A stretch of 6,841 bases of DNA from Phenylobacterium sp. (GTDB lineage Bacteria; Pseudomonadota; Alphaproteobacteria; Caulobacterales; Caulobacteraceae), in NCBI GenBank assembly GCA_028698405.1, contig JAQVDF010000113.1, positions 1 through 6,841 of the forward strand. Reading direction: 5' to 3'. The notes under the pieces are model-generated. The model was not told the DNA's origin. It saw only the letters and a list, made by a program, of their open reading frames with translations, and made no database searches. Every line of letters starts with the position of its first letter. Positions within the stretch are counted from its first letter, which is position 1. This document shows positions 1-6,020 of the stretch, in pieces. The translations under genes and the position numbers were made by a program.

Positions 1-890
1 GGCCGGGTCCCCTTCCAGGCGCCCCACAGGAACACTGCCGCAGCGCTCCAGATGAAGGCGAAGGAGGCCATGCGCAGGGGATAGAACGCCTCGCCCTGGG
101 CGACGCCGATCATGAAGCTGATGGTCGGGGCCATAAACTGCAGGAAGCCCATGGCCGACAGCGGCATCCGCCGGGCCGCCCAGGCGAACAGCACCAGGGG
201 AATGGCCGTCACCGGGCCGGACACCACCAGCCAGGCGGCGGCGACCGGGTCGCCGAAATGGCCGACGCCGGCTTGCTGCAGCCAGGCGATGTAGGCCAGG
301 CACACGACCCCGACCAGCAGGCACTCCAGGAACAGGCCCGTCTGGGCGTCGGCGGCGACCCGCTTGCGGACGATGCCGTAGCCGCCGAAGCTGAACGCCA
401 GGGCCAGCGAGACCAGCGGCAGCCGGCCCAGCGCCAGCGCCTGCAGCGCCACGCCCACGACGGCCAGGCCGATGGCGATCTGGCCGATGCGGCCGATCCG
501 CTCGCGGAAGATCAGCGCTCCGGCGGCCATGTTGACCAGCGGGTTGATGTAATAGCCGAGGCTGGTCTCCAGTACGCGCCCGGCGTTCACCGCCCAGATG
601 AACACCACCCAGTTGACGGCGATCAGCAGCGAGGAGACCAGCAGCCAGCCCAGCACCTTCGGCTGGCGGAACACGCCGGCCACCTGGCCCCACTGGCGCG
701 CCATCCAGACGAACACCGCCGCCACCGGCACGCTCCAGACGATGCGGTGGGCCAGGATCTCCCACGATCCGGGGCCCGCCTGGGCCACGGCCTGGAAATA
801 GAGGGGCACGAAGCCCCAGATCAGGTAGCAGGCGATCCCCGCCGTCAGCGCCAGGCGGGATTCGCCGGACGCGGACGGCGCGGCCGGCAT
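1..890 (-). CDS. rarD: RarD-like EamA/DMT family permease (C-terminal end cut by window edge)
   Basis: This is an inner-membrane permease of the drug/metabolite transporter superfamily, closest in pattern to RarD. The substrate of RarD proteins is poorly defined. The open frame runs 296 codons from ATG (890-888) to the window edge without a stop. RarD proteins are about 290-300 residues, so only a few residues are missing. Typical RarD segments are visible: YLIWGFVPLYFQ (residues 22-33) in the first membrane segment, EILAHRIVWSVP (44-55), NWVVFIWAVN (93-102) and SLGYYINPL (110-118). About ten hydrophobic segments follow, the last near residues 276-291. The start codon overlaps the asd stop codon by one base (TGATG on the minus strand). 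The only Shine-Dalgarno-like match is a weak AAGG about 10 nt upstream, so translation probably depends on asd. Family assignment is firm; the exact symbol is less so. Confidence 0.88.
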   Translation of the reverse strand, partial: MPAAPSASGESRLALTAGIACYLIWGFVPLYFQAVAQAGPGSWEILAHRIVWSVPVAAVFVWMARQWGQVAGVFRQPKVLGWLLVSSLLIAVNWVVFIWAVNAGRVLETSLGYYINPLVNMAAGALIFRERIGRIGQIAIGLAVVGVALQALALGRLPLVSLALAFSFGGYGIVRKRVAADAQTGLFLECLLVGVVCLAYIAWLQQAGVGHFGDPVAAAWLVVSGPVTAIPLVLFAWAARRMPLSAMGFLQFMAPTISFMIGVAQGEAFYPLRMASFAFIWSAAAVFLWGAWKGTR

Positions 891-1921
891 CAGGCGATGG
901 CCTTGGTGCGGATCAGGCCGCGTTCGTGCAGCAGCTGAGCGATCTGCACCGCGTTCAGGGCCGCGCCCTTGCGCAAGTTGTCGGCCACCACCCACATCGA
1001 CAGGCCGTTCTCGACCGTCGGGTCCTTGCGGATGCGCGAGACGAACACCGGGAACTCGCCCTGGGCTTCCTTGGGCGTGATGTAGCCGGTGGCGTCCCGC
1101 TTATCGATGACGATGACGCCGGGCGCCTCGCGCAGGATTTCGCGCGCCTCGTCCTCGTCCAGCGGCTCGTGGAACTCGATGTTCACCGCCTCGGAGTGGC
1201 CGACCATCACCGGCACGCGCACGCAGGTGACCGTGAGCTTGATCTCCGGATCGATCATCTTGTGCGTCTCGTCCCACATCTTGGCTTCCTCGTCGGTGTA
1301 GCCGTCGTCGTTGAACGAGCCGATGTAGGGAATGACGTTGAAGGCGATCTGCTTGGGGAACTTCTTGGGCTCGGACGGGCCCAGGACGAAGACGCCCTTG
1401 GTCTGGTCCCACAGCTCGTCCATGCCTTCCTTGCCGGCGCCGGACACCGACTGGTAGGTCGCCACCACCACCCGCTTGATCTTCGCTCGGTCGTGCAGCG
1501 GCTTCAGCGCCACGACCAGCTGGGCGGTGGAGCAGTTGGGGTTGGCGACGATGTTCTTGCGGTTCGCCCATTCGACGTCGTCAGGGTTCACTTCCGGGAC
1601 GATCAGCGGCACGTCGGGGTCCATTCGCCAGGCCGAAGAGTTGTCGATGACGATCGCGCCGGCCGCGCCGATCTTCGGCGACCATTCCCTGGAAAAGGCG
1701 CCGGACACGCTCATCAGCACCACGTCGACTTTCGAGAAGTCGAACTGCTCGATGTCCTGGCATTTGACGATCTGCTCGCCGAACGAGACCTCCACGCCGA
1801 TGGAGTTGCGCGAGGCGATCGCGAAAATCTCGTCCACGGGGAAGTTCACTTCCTCGAGGATGTTCAGCATCTCGCGGCCCACGTTGCCCGTGGCGCCCAC
1901 CACGGCGACCCGGTAGCCCAT
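890..1921 (-). CDS. asd: Aspartate-semialdehyde dehydrogenase
   Basis: This cytosolic enzyme reduces L-aspartyl-4-phosphate to L-aspartate-4-semialdehyde with NADPH, the branch point to lysine/diaminopimelate, threonine, methionine and isoleucine. The product has 343 residues, a normal length. The nucleotide-binding loop GATGNVG lies at residues 9-15. The catalytic cysteine is Cys130 in NPNCST, followed by SVSGAGKEG (158-166). The substrate-binding arginine and active-site histidine are in CVRVPVMVGHSE (233-244; Arg235, His242). The frame extends upstream to 2155, but the chosen ATG at 1921 begins the conserved MGYRVAVVGATG and has a GGAG at 1930-1933, 8 nt before it. The extra 78 codons look like non-coding shadow and would overlap the divergent thioesterase gene. 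No convincing promoter was found in the 127-bp upstream gap; a TTGCCA about 50 nt upstream lacks a good -10. Its stop overlaps the rarD start. Confidence 0.97.
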   Translation of the reverse strand: MGYRVAVVGATGNVGREMLNILEEVNFPVDEIFAIASRNSIGVEVSFGEQIVKCQDIEQFDFSKVDVVLMSVSGAFSREWSPKIGAAGAIVIDNSSAWRMDPDVPLIVPEVNPDDVEWANRKNIVANPNCSTAQLVVALKPLHDRAKIKRVVVATYQSVSGAGKEGMDELWDQTKGVFVLGPSEPKKFPKQIAFNVIPYIGSFNDDGYTDEEAKMWDETHKMIDPEIKLTVTCVRVPVMVGHSEAVNIEFHEPLDEDEAREILREAPGVIVIDKRDATGYITPKEAQGEFPVFVSRIRKDPTVENGLSMWVVADNLRKGAALNAVQIAQLLHERGLIRTKAIA

Positions 1922-1929
1922 TGGCGTTA

Positions 1930-1933
1930 CTCC
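1930..1933 (-). promoter_or_regulatory. Ribosome binding site of asd
   Basis: GGAG on the minus strand, 8 nt before the ATG at 1921. It decides the start, because the open frame continues 78 codons further upstream without homology to the family. Confidence 0.7.
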
Positions 1934-1991
1934 AGAATGAGGGAGCGTCCCGTTACCCTTCCCGTCGCCCCCTTGGCAAGGCGGACGCCGG

Positions 1992-2019
1992 TTGCGGATC
2001 GGGAGGTGGGGGCTAGTTT
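1992..2019 (+). promoter_or_regulatory. Possible housekeeping-sigma promoter of the thioesterase gene
   Basis: TTGCGG (1992-1997), a 14-nt spacer, then GCTAGTTT (2012-2019). This resembles the Caulobacter housekeeping pattern TTGACG, 10-14 nt, GCTANAWC, with GCTA intact but the 3' half poor. A transcript would begin near 2026 and leave about 23 nt before the ATG, enough to include the AGGGAG at 2038-2043. It is a match by eye in GC-rich DNA, so it may be chance. Confidence 0.33.
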
Positions 2020-2048
2020 GCCGGGGCGCAAGCTCGCAGGGAGTGCCT

Positions 2049-2435
2049 ATGGCCACCACCGGAATGCCGTTCGCCGACCTCATGGGCGTGGAGATCCTCG
2101 AGGCCGGAAAGGAGAGGGTGCGCGGACGGATGGTGGTGCGCGAGGATCTGTGCACCGCCGGCCAGATCCTGCACGGCGGCGCCTACATGGCCTTCGCCGA
2201 TGCGCTGGGGGCCATCGGCGGCGTCCTGAACCTGCCCGAGGGCGCGGCGCGCACGACGACCCTGGAGAGCAAGACCAACTTCCTGGGCTCGGCGAAGGTC
2301 GGGGAGACGGTCGAGGGCGAGGCCACGCCGCTGCACATCGGCCGCCGCTCAAGCGTCTGGCAGACGCGGATCACCGGCCAGGACGGCAAGCTCCTGTGCC
2401 TGGTCATCCAGACCCAGATGACCATCGTGCCGTGA
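2049..2435 (+). CDS. PaaI-type hotdog-fold acyl-CoA thioesterase
   Basis: This is a small cytosolic hotdog-fold protein of the PaaI/acyl-CoA thioesterase group, which hydrolyses acyl- or aryl-CoA esters. The natural substrate cannot be read from sequence. The product has 128 residues, typical for a single hotdog domain. The signature LHGGAYMAFADALG (residues 41-54) holds the HGG turn and Asp51, at the position of the catalytic acid in PaaI proteins. The C-terminal half carries TNFLGSAKVGE (76-86), GRRSSVWQTRI (98-108) and a closing QTQMTIV strand. The ATG at 2049 is preferred because AGGGAG (2038-2043) lies 5 nt before it; an upstream in-frame ATG at 1992 lacks this and adds non-conserved sequence. 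The gene is single, divergent from asd and convergent with osmC. Confidence 0.87.
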   Translation: MATTGMPFADLMGVEILEAGKERVRGRMVVREDLCTAGQILHGGAYMAFADALGAIGGVLNLPEGAARTTTLESKTNFLGSAKVGETVEGEATPLHIGRRSSVWQTRITGQDGKLLCLVIQTQMTIVP

Positions 2436-2440
2436 CCCCG

Positions 2441-2467
2441 TTTCCTTCCCCATTCGTGGGAAGGAAA
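2441..2467. terminator. Perfect inverted repeat at a convergent junction, probable bidirectional terminator
   Basis: TTTCCTTCCC (2441-2450) and GGGAAGGAAA (2458-2467) form a perfect 10-bp stem with a 7-nt loop. It lies 5 nt after the thioesterase stop and 19 nt beyond the osmC stop. Because the stem begins with TTT and ends with AAA, each strand carries the same structure. There is no separate run of T after the stem, so it is not a classic intrinsic terminator; its position between the ends of two converging genes is the main support. Confidence 0.6.
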
Positions 2468-2486
2468 TGAGGCGGTTCAGCCGGGC

Positions 2487-2909
2487 TCAGCCCAGCTCGA
2501 AGTCCATGGAGATCTCGGCGTTCAGCACCTTGGACACCGGGCAGGTCTTCTCCGCCGCGCGGGCCAGCTCTTCGAACTTGGCCGCATCGATGTCCGGGAC
2601 CGTGGCGCGCAAGGTGAGGGCCGACTTCTTGATGGTGAAGCCGCCGCCCTCCTGCTCGATGCTGACCGCCGCCTCTGTGGAAAGCTCGTCGGCGGCGAAG
2701 CCGGCGGTCTGCAGCTGGAAGGCCAGCGCCATGGTGAAGCAGCCGGCGTGGGCGGCGGCGATCAGCTCCTCGGGGTTGGTCCCGGGCTGGCTCTCGAAGC
2801 GGGTCTTGAACGAATAGGGGGTCGACGAGAGCACCCCGGAGTCGGTGCTCAGCTCGCCCGTCCCGTCGCGGCCTGTCCCGCGCCAGATCGCCTTCGCCTT
2901 GCGGATCAT
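2487..2909 (-). CDS. osmC: OsmC peroxiredoxin-like organic hydroperoxide reductase
   Basis: OsmC proteins are cytosolic dimers that reduce organic hydroperoxides with a reactive cysteine pair and contribute to oxidative and osmotic stress defence. The 140-residue product matches the family from end to end: WRGTGRDGTGELSTDSGVL (residues 9-27), TRFE with Arg37 (36-39), GTNPEELI (43-50), the peroxidatic cysteine Cys57 in AAHAGCFTMAL (52-62) and the resolving cysteine Cys123 in CPVSKVL (123-129). All key residues are present, and the pattern is OsmC itself rather than the Ohr subfamily. The ATG at 2909 was chosen because AGGAG (2918-2922) lies 8 nt before it and MIRKAKAIWRG aligns with the family N-terminus. 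An upstream in-frame ATG at 2954 would place the palindrome at 2926-2960 inside the gene. It follows the GST gene on the same strand after a 73-bp gap. Confidence 0.95.
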   Translation of the reverse strand: MIRKAKAIWRGTGRDGTGELSTDSGVLSSTPYSFKTRFESQPGTNPEELIAAAHAGCFTMALAFQLQTAGFAADELSTEAAVSIEQEGGGFTIKKSALTLRATVPDIDAAKFEELARAAEKTCPVSKVLNAEISMDFELG

Positions 2910-2925
2910 CGCCCTTGCTCCTGTC

Positions 2926-2960
2926 GCCTGAACGAGCCGGCCGCCCCGGCCCATTCAGGC
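2926..2960. repeat. Imperfect palindrome directly upstream of the osmC ribosome binding site
   Basis: GCCTGAA (2926-2932) pairs with TTCAGGC (2954-2960), and the inner GCCGG (2936-2940) pairs with CCGGC (2946-2950). There is one further pair between them (2934 with 2952), giving 13 of 15 possible pairs around a centre at 2943. It lies 25 nt beyond the GST stop and 3 nt before the osmC AGGAG. It could be a weak GST terminator, an operator, or a 5'-leader hairpin of osmC. No T-run follows it. Confidence 0.55.
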
Positions 2961-2982
2961 AACGAACATGCGGGCGAAAGGA

Positions 2983-3600
2983 TCAGGCCGCCGCGCTGGG
3001 TCGGCTCTTCACCCGCTCGAACCAGGCCTTCACCCAGCCGGCTTGGTCGGGAATCGGCTGACCGACCTGGGCGCCGAACGCCAGGAAGCAGAACAGCAGG
3101 ATGTCGGCGAGGGTGAAGCGGTCGCCGCAGACGAACTGGTTGGAGCCCATCTGGCCGTCGAGCCACAGCAGCTTCTCCCGGGCGATGGCCTTGAGCGTGG
3201 CCGCGCCTTCGGCGTCGAGCAACTGCATGCGGCTCTCGAACAGCCGCCGGCCTTCGGTGGCGCGGAAGCCGTTGGTCATCGGCTCGACGATGCCGAGGTC
3301 GATGCGGCGGGTCCACATGCGCGTCTCGGCCCGCTCCTCGGGCGTGGCGCCGATCAGCGCCGGCCCGCCTTGCGTCTCCTCGAGGTATTCGCAGATGGCG
3401 GTGATCTCGCAGACCTTGCGCCCGCCGTCGAGCTCCAGGGCCGGCAGGGTGCCGCTGGTGTTGATGGTCTCGTTGTAGGGCGGCTTGCGGTTCTCGCCGG
3501 CCACCAGGTCCACCTGCACCAGGTCGAGTTTGACGCCCTTCTCGGCCGCGAACATCCGCACGACGTGCGGATTGGGGCCGATCGAATTGTAGAGCTTCAT
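2983..3600 (-). CDS. Glutathione S-transferase family protein
   Basis: This is a cytosolic GST of the two-domain fold, which joins glutathione to electrophiles or uses it for reduction or isomerisation; the substrate is unknown. The product has 205 residues, normal for the family. The thioredoxin-like N-terminal domain holds the loop SIGPNPH (residues 6-12), the cis-proline in TSGTLPALELD (48-58; Pro53) and the glutathione-contact segment CEITAICEYLEE (64-75). The helical C-terminal domain carries the N-capping box FTLAD (162-166), a hallmark of the fold. The active-site loop has no cysteine, so it does not look like a beta-class or omega-class enzyme. The ATG at 3600 starts the first strand MKLYNS and has GGAGG (3611-3615) 10 nt before it. 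The longer frame to 3693 would overlap the divergent MFS gene. It is followed by osmC on the same strand, which suggests a shared detoxification role. Confidence 0.92.
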   Translation of the reverse strand: MKLYNSIGPNPHVVRMFAAEKGVKLDLVQVDLVAGENRKPPYNETINTSGTLPALELDGGRKVCEITAICEYLEETQGGPALIGATPEERAETRMWTRRIDLGIVEPMTNGFRATEGRRLFESRMQLLDAEGAATLKAIAREKLLWLDGQMGSNQFVCGDRFTLADILLFCFLAFGAQVGQPIPDQAGWVKAWFERVKSRPSAAA

Positions 3601-3632
3601 TTGGGGCGCGCCTCCATTATCGTTGATAGCTA

Positions 3633-3662
3633 GGGCTAGGATGGGCGCGCGCGACGCGTCAA
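3633..3662 (-). promoter_or_regulatory. Possible promoter of the GST gene
   Basis: On the minus strand TTGACG (3662-3657), a perfect -35 match, is followed after 16 nt by CCTAGCCC (3640-3633), a poor -10. The -35 overlaps the 8-bp palindrome GACGCGTC (3653-3660), a possible operator half. The 83-bp gap between GST and MFS must hold start signals for both genes. The -35 is good, the -10 doubtful. Confidence 0.28.
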
Positions 3663-3683
3663 CTGCGGAGCTGTGCGACCCAA

Positions 3684-4829
3684 GTGAATCCACGCGTACT
3701 CGTTCTCACCCTGTCGAGCTTCGCTTTCGGCTCGGGGGCGCTGATCTTTTCCGGCCTGCTGGAGTTCCTGGCCGCCGACCTTGGCGTCTCGGCCGGGGCC
3801 GCAGGCCAGATTCAGACCACCAATGTGCTGACCGCCGCCCTGGCCGGCCCACTGCTGGCGATGCTGGCCGGCAAGTTCGACCGCAAGAAGGTGCTGCTGG
3901 TCGCGCTGGCGCTGACCATCGTCCTCAACCTCGTCTGCATGGCGACCAGCTCCTACGCCCAACTGCTGGTGTTCCGGGCGATGATCGGGGCCTGCGCGGC
4001 GCTGGCCGGGCCGGCCTCGTCGGCGGCGGTCAGCGGGCTGGTGCCGGCCGAGATGCGTGGGCGGGCGCTGGCCATGGTCGGCGGGGGCATGACCATCGCC
4101 TTCGTGCTCGGCATCCCGATGGGCACCATCATCGGCTCGATCTTCAGCTGGCGGGCGGCCTTCGCCCTGGCGGCGGGACTAGCGGCGGTCGCCTTCGTGG
4201 CCATCGCGATCATCCTTCCCAGCGTGAAGCCGCCGCCGCCGTCGCTGGGTGGGCGGCTCTCCTGGAACGCCACGCCGCTGTTCCTGGCCACCTTCCTGGC
4301 CTTCGCGGCCAACATGAGCATGAACATCTACATCGCCCCGGTGCTCCGGGTCGGCTCGGACATCAGCGGCGGGGGCGTGGCCGCCTTCCAGCTGATGATC
4401 GGGGTCGGCAGCTTCCTGGGCCTGTCGCTCGGCGGCCGGGCGGCGGACAAGGGCTGGGGCGGGCTGTCGATCAGCCTGGCCTATGCCGGCCTGATCCTGG
4501 CCGCGGCGCTGCACTGGGTGGTGCTGCACCACTGGCTGGCGCCCGGCTGGCCGACCTGGATCCTGGTGGCGCTGGCCTATGTGGTGATGGCCACGGCGCT
4601 GTTCTCGGTAATGCCGGTCGTCCAGACCCGGCTGATGGAGCGGGCGCCCAACGCGGCCCCGCTGGCCCTGGCCCTCAACGGATCCTCGGCCTCGATGGGC
4701 CAGGCGCTGGCCGGCGCCACGGGCGGGGCCGTGCTCTCCACGCTCGGCACGCCCAGCCTGCCGCTGGCCACCATCACCTACGCCGCCATCGCCCTGCTGA
4801 TCTGGCGGCTGTGGGAGGCGAAAAGGTAG
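3684..4829 (+). CDS. MFS transporter, DHA1/AraJ-like efflux permease
   Basis: This is an inner-membrane proton-driven exporter of the major facilitator superfamily, drug:H+ antiporter-1 type. The substrate is not predictable. The 381-residue product has about twelve hydrophobic segments in two halves, split by a loop near residues 179-195 (SVKPPPPSLGGRLSWN). Motif A between segments 2 and 3 is GKFDRKK (63-69), with the conserved Asp66 and Arg67. A motif C-like segment-5 pattern, FVLGIPMGTIIGSIFSWRAAF in part (about 140-160), resembles AraJ-type permeases. A degenerate second motif A, GGRAADKG, lies at 250-257. The start is GTG at 3684, with only a distant GGAG (3667-3670, 13 nt away). No ATG lies near the first membrane segment, so the start is likely but the signal weak. 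It is divergent from GST by 83 bp and ends facing leuB. Confidence 0.9.
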   Translation: MNPRVLVLTLSSFAFGSGALIFSGLLEFLAADLGVSAGAAGQIQTTNVLTAALAGPLLAMLAGKFDRKKVLLVALALTIVLNLVCMATSSYAQLLVFRAMIGACAALAGPASSAAVSGLVPAEMRGRALAMVGGGMTIAFVLGIPMGTIIGSIFSWRAAFALAAGLAAVAFVAIAIILPSVKPPPPSLGGRLSWNATPLFLATFLAFAANMSMNIYIAPVLRVGSDISGGGVAAFQLMIGVGSFLGLSLGGRAADKGWGGLSISLAYAGLILAAALHWVVLHHWLAPGWPTWILVALAYVVMATALFSVMPVVQTRLMERAPNAAPLALALNGSSASMGQALAGATGGAVLSTLGTPSLPLATITYAAIALLIWRLWEAKR

Positions 4830-4840
4830 CGGAGGGGCGC

Positions 4841-4899
4841 CTCAGCGGCGGTGACAGGTGACTGGTTGGCCGCAGGCCTACCTGTCACCTCTCAGCGGC
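4841..4899. repeat. Perfect 10-bp inverted repeat flanked by 9-bp direct repeats between MFS and leuB
   Basis: GGTGACAGGT (4850-4859) and ACCTGTCACC (4880-4889) are perfect inverted repeats around a 20-nt centre, which itself can fold as GGCC-GCA-GGCC (4868-4878). The direct repeat CTCAGCGGC flanks the unit at 4841-4849 and 4891-4899, the second copy ending at the leuB stop codon. GGTGACA/GGTGACT is also tandemly repeated at 4850-4863. Lying between two converging stop codons, it most simply acts as a bidirectional terminator hairpin. The flanking repeats also allow a remnant of a small inserted palindromic element. Confidence 0.6.
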
Positions 4900-5952
4900 T
4901 CAGAGCGCCTCGATGACCGCGTCGGCCATCTGGGCGGTGGAAAGGGTCCCGCCGAGGTCGCGGGTGCGGGCGCCGGCTTCCAGGGCGCGGCCGACGGCGG
5001 CGAACAGCTTATCGGCCAGGTCCGCACGGCCCAGCGACCAGCGCAGGGCCATCTCGAACGACAGGATGGCGGCCAGCGGGTTGGCGACGCCCTGGCCGGC
5101 GATGTCCGGCGCCGAGCCGTGGATCGGCTCGTAGAGGCCGGGCTTGCCGGGCGCGCCGATCGCCGCCGAGGGCAGCATGCCGAGGCTGCCGGTCAGCATC
5201 GCCGCCTCGTCCGAGAGGATGTCGCCGAACAGGTTGTCGGTGACGATGACGTCGAACTGGCGCGGGTTCTTGACCAGCTGCATGGCGCAGTTGTCGGCCA
5301 GCATGTGCTCCAGCGTCACGTCCGGGAATTCGCGGGCGTGCAGGGCGGTGACCACCTCGCGCCACAGGAGGCCCGTCTCCATGACGTTCGACTTCTCGGC
5401 GCTGGTCACCTTGTTGCGGCGGCCGCGGGCCAGCTCGAAGGCGACGCGCGCGACCCGTTCGATCTCGCCGGTGGTGTAGACCTGGGTGTCGATTCCGCGC
5501 TTGGAGCCGTCCGCCAGGGTCTCGATGCCCCGCGGATGGCCGAAATAGACCCCGCCGGTCAGCTCGCGCACGATCATGATGTCGAGGCCCTCGACCACCT
5601 CGCGGCGCAGCGTCGAGGCGTCGGCCAGCGGACCGAAGCAGAGCGCCGGGCGAAGGTTGGCGAACACCTCCATGCCGGCGCGCAGGTTCAGCAGGCCCGC
5701 CTCGGGGCGCAACTGGCGGGGGGCGTCGGCCCACTTGGGCCCGCCGACCGCGCCCATCAGCACGGCCTTGGCCGCCGTGGCCTCGGCCAGCGTCTCGTCG
5801 TTGAGCGGGGTCCCGTGCTTGTCGTAGCTCGCGCCGCCGAACAGCCGCTCCTCGACCTTCAGCTCGCCGGCCAGGCGTTCGGCCACGCGGCGCACCTGCG
5901 CGGTCACCTCGGGCCCGATGCCGTCGCCGGGCAGGAGAAGCAGGTCGGTCAT
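4900..5952 (-). CDS. leuB: 3-isopropylmalate dehydrogenase
   Basis: This cytosolic enzyme carries out the third step of leucine biosynthesis: NAD-dependent oxidative decarboxylation of 3-isopropylmalate to 2-oxoisocaproate. The product has 350 residues, within the usual range. GDGIGPEV lies at residues 9-16. Substrate residues Arg91, Arg101 and Arg129 (in [11 protein letters not shown], with Tyr136), Lys187 and Asp220 match the family pattern. The signature [20 protein letters not shown] lies at 240-259 with metal ligands Asp244 and Asp248, and the NAD loop [15 protein letters not shown] at 278-292. The ATG at 5952 is fixed: the frame has an in-frame TAG 42 nt upstream and no other start codon between. 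AAGGGGG (5961-5967) is 8 nt before it. It lies 68 bp after leuD on the same strand, probably in one operon. Confidence 0.98.
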   Translation of the reverse strand: MTDLLLLPGDGIGPEVTAQVRRVAERLAGELKVEERLFGGASYDKHGTPLNDETLAEATAAKAVLMGAVGGPKWADAPRQLRPEAGLLNLRAGMEVFANLRPALCFGPLADASTLRREVVEGLDIMIVRELTGGVYFGHPRGIETLADGSKRGIDTQVYTTGEIERVARVAFELARGRRNKVTSAEKSNVMETGLLWREVVTALHAREFPDVTLEHMLADNCAMQLVKNPRQFDVIVTDNLFGDILSDEAAMLTGSLGMLPSAAIGAPGKPGLYEPIHGSAPDIAGQGVANPLAAILSFEMALRWSLGRADLADKLFAAVGRALEAGARTRDLGGTLSTAQMADAVIEAL

Positions 5953-5978
5953 GGCGGGAACCCCCTTGGGAAACGTGC

Positions 5979-5994
5979 GGAGGGCGACCTCCTA
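5979..5994 (-). promoter_or_regulatory. Unused strong Shine-Dalgarno sequence inside a small hairpin in the leuD-leuB gap
   Basis: On the minus strand TAGGAGGT (5994-5987), a near-perfect anti-16S match, is 34 nt before the leuB ATG, with no ATG, GTG or TTG at normal spacing behind it. Its GGAGG (5992-5988) can pair with CCTCC (5983-5979) around a 4-nt loop. leuB has its own site at 5961-5967. It could be a standby ribosome site, a remnant of a lost small gene, or chance. Confidence 0.4.
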
Positions 5995-6020
5995 GGCGAA
6001 GACGCGCGGCTCGAAAAGCC

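Noticed and set aside
258..938. 226-codon plus-strand open frame opposite the RarD-like gene
   Set aside because: Q, H, D and R-rich antisense shadow; the minus-strand frame carries clear RarD motifs.
1941..1951. Small hairpin GGGA-GCG-TCCC upstream of asd
   Set aside because: A stem of only four pairs in GC-rich DNA, without a T-run or gene end; too weak to call a site.
1922..2155. Longer asd start at 2155
   Set aside because: The extra 78 residues lack family similarity, lie opposite the thioesterase start region and have no suited ribosome binding site; the start at 1921 does.
926..2470. 514-codon plus-strand open frame opposite asd and crossing the thioesterase gene
   Set aside because: Rich in H, R, G, D and A with no recognisable domain. 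It mirrors asd codons on the opposite strand and runs through the thioesterase in another frame, as is usual in GC-rich DNA.
3601..3693. Longer GST start at 3693
   Set aside because: It would overlap the start of the divergent MFS gene and add 31 residues before the first strand of the GST fold.
3623..4861. 412-codon plus-strand frame overlapping the MFS gene
   Set aside because: It is an alternative frame of the MFS gene, G/R/A-rich without membrane segments, while the 3684-4829 frame gives a clear twelve-segment transporter.
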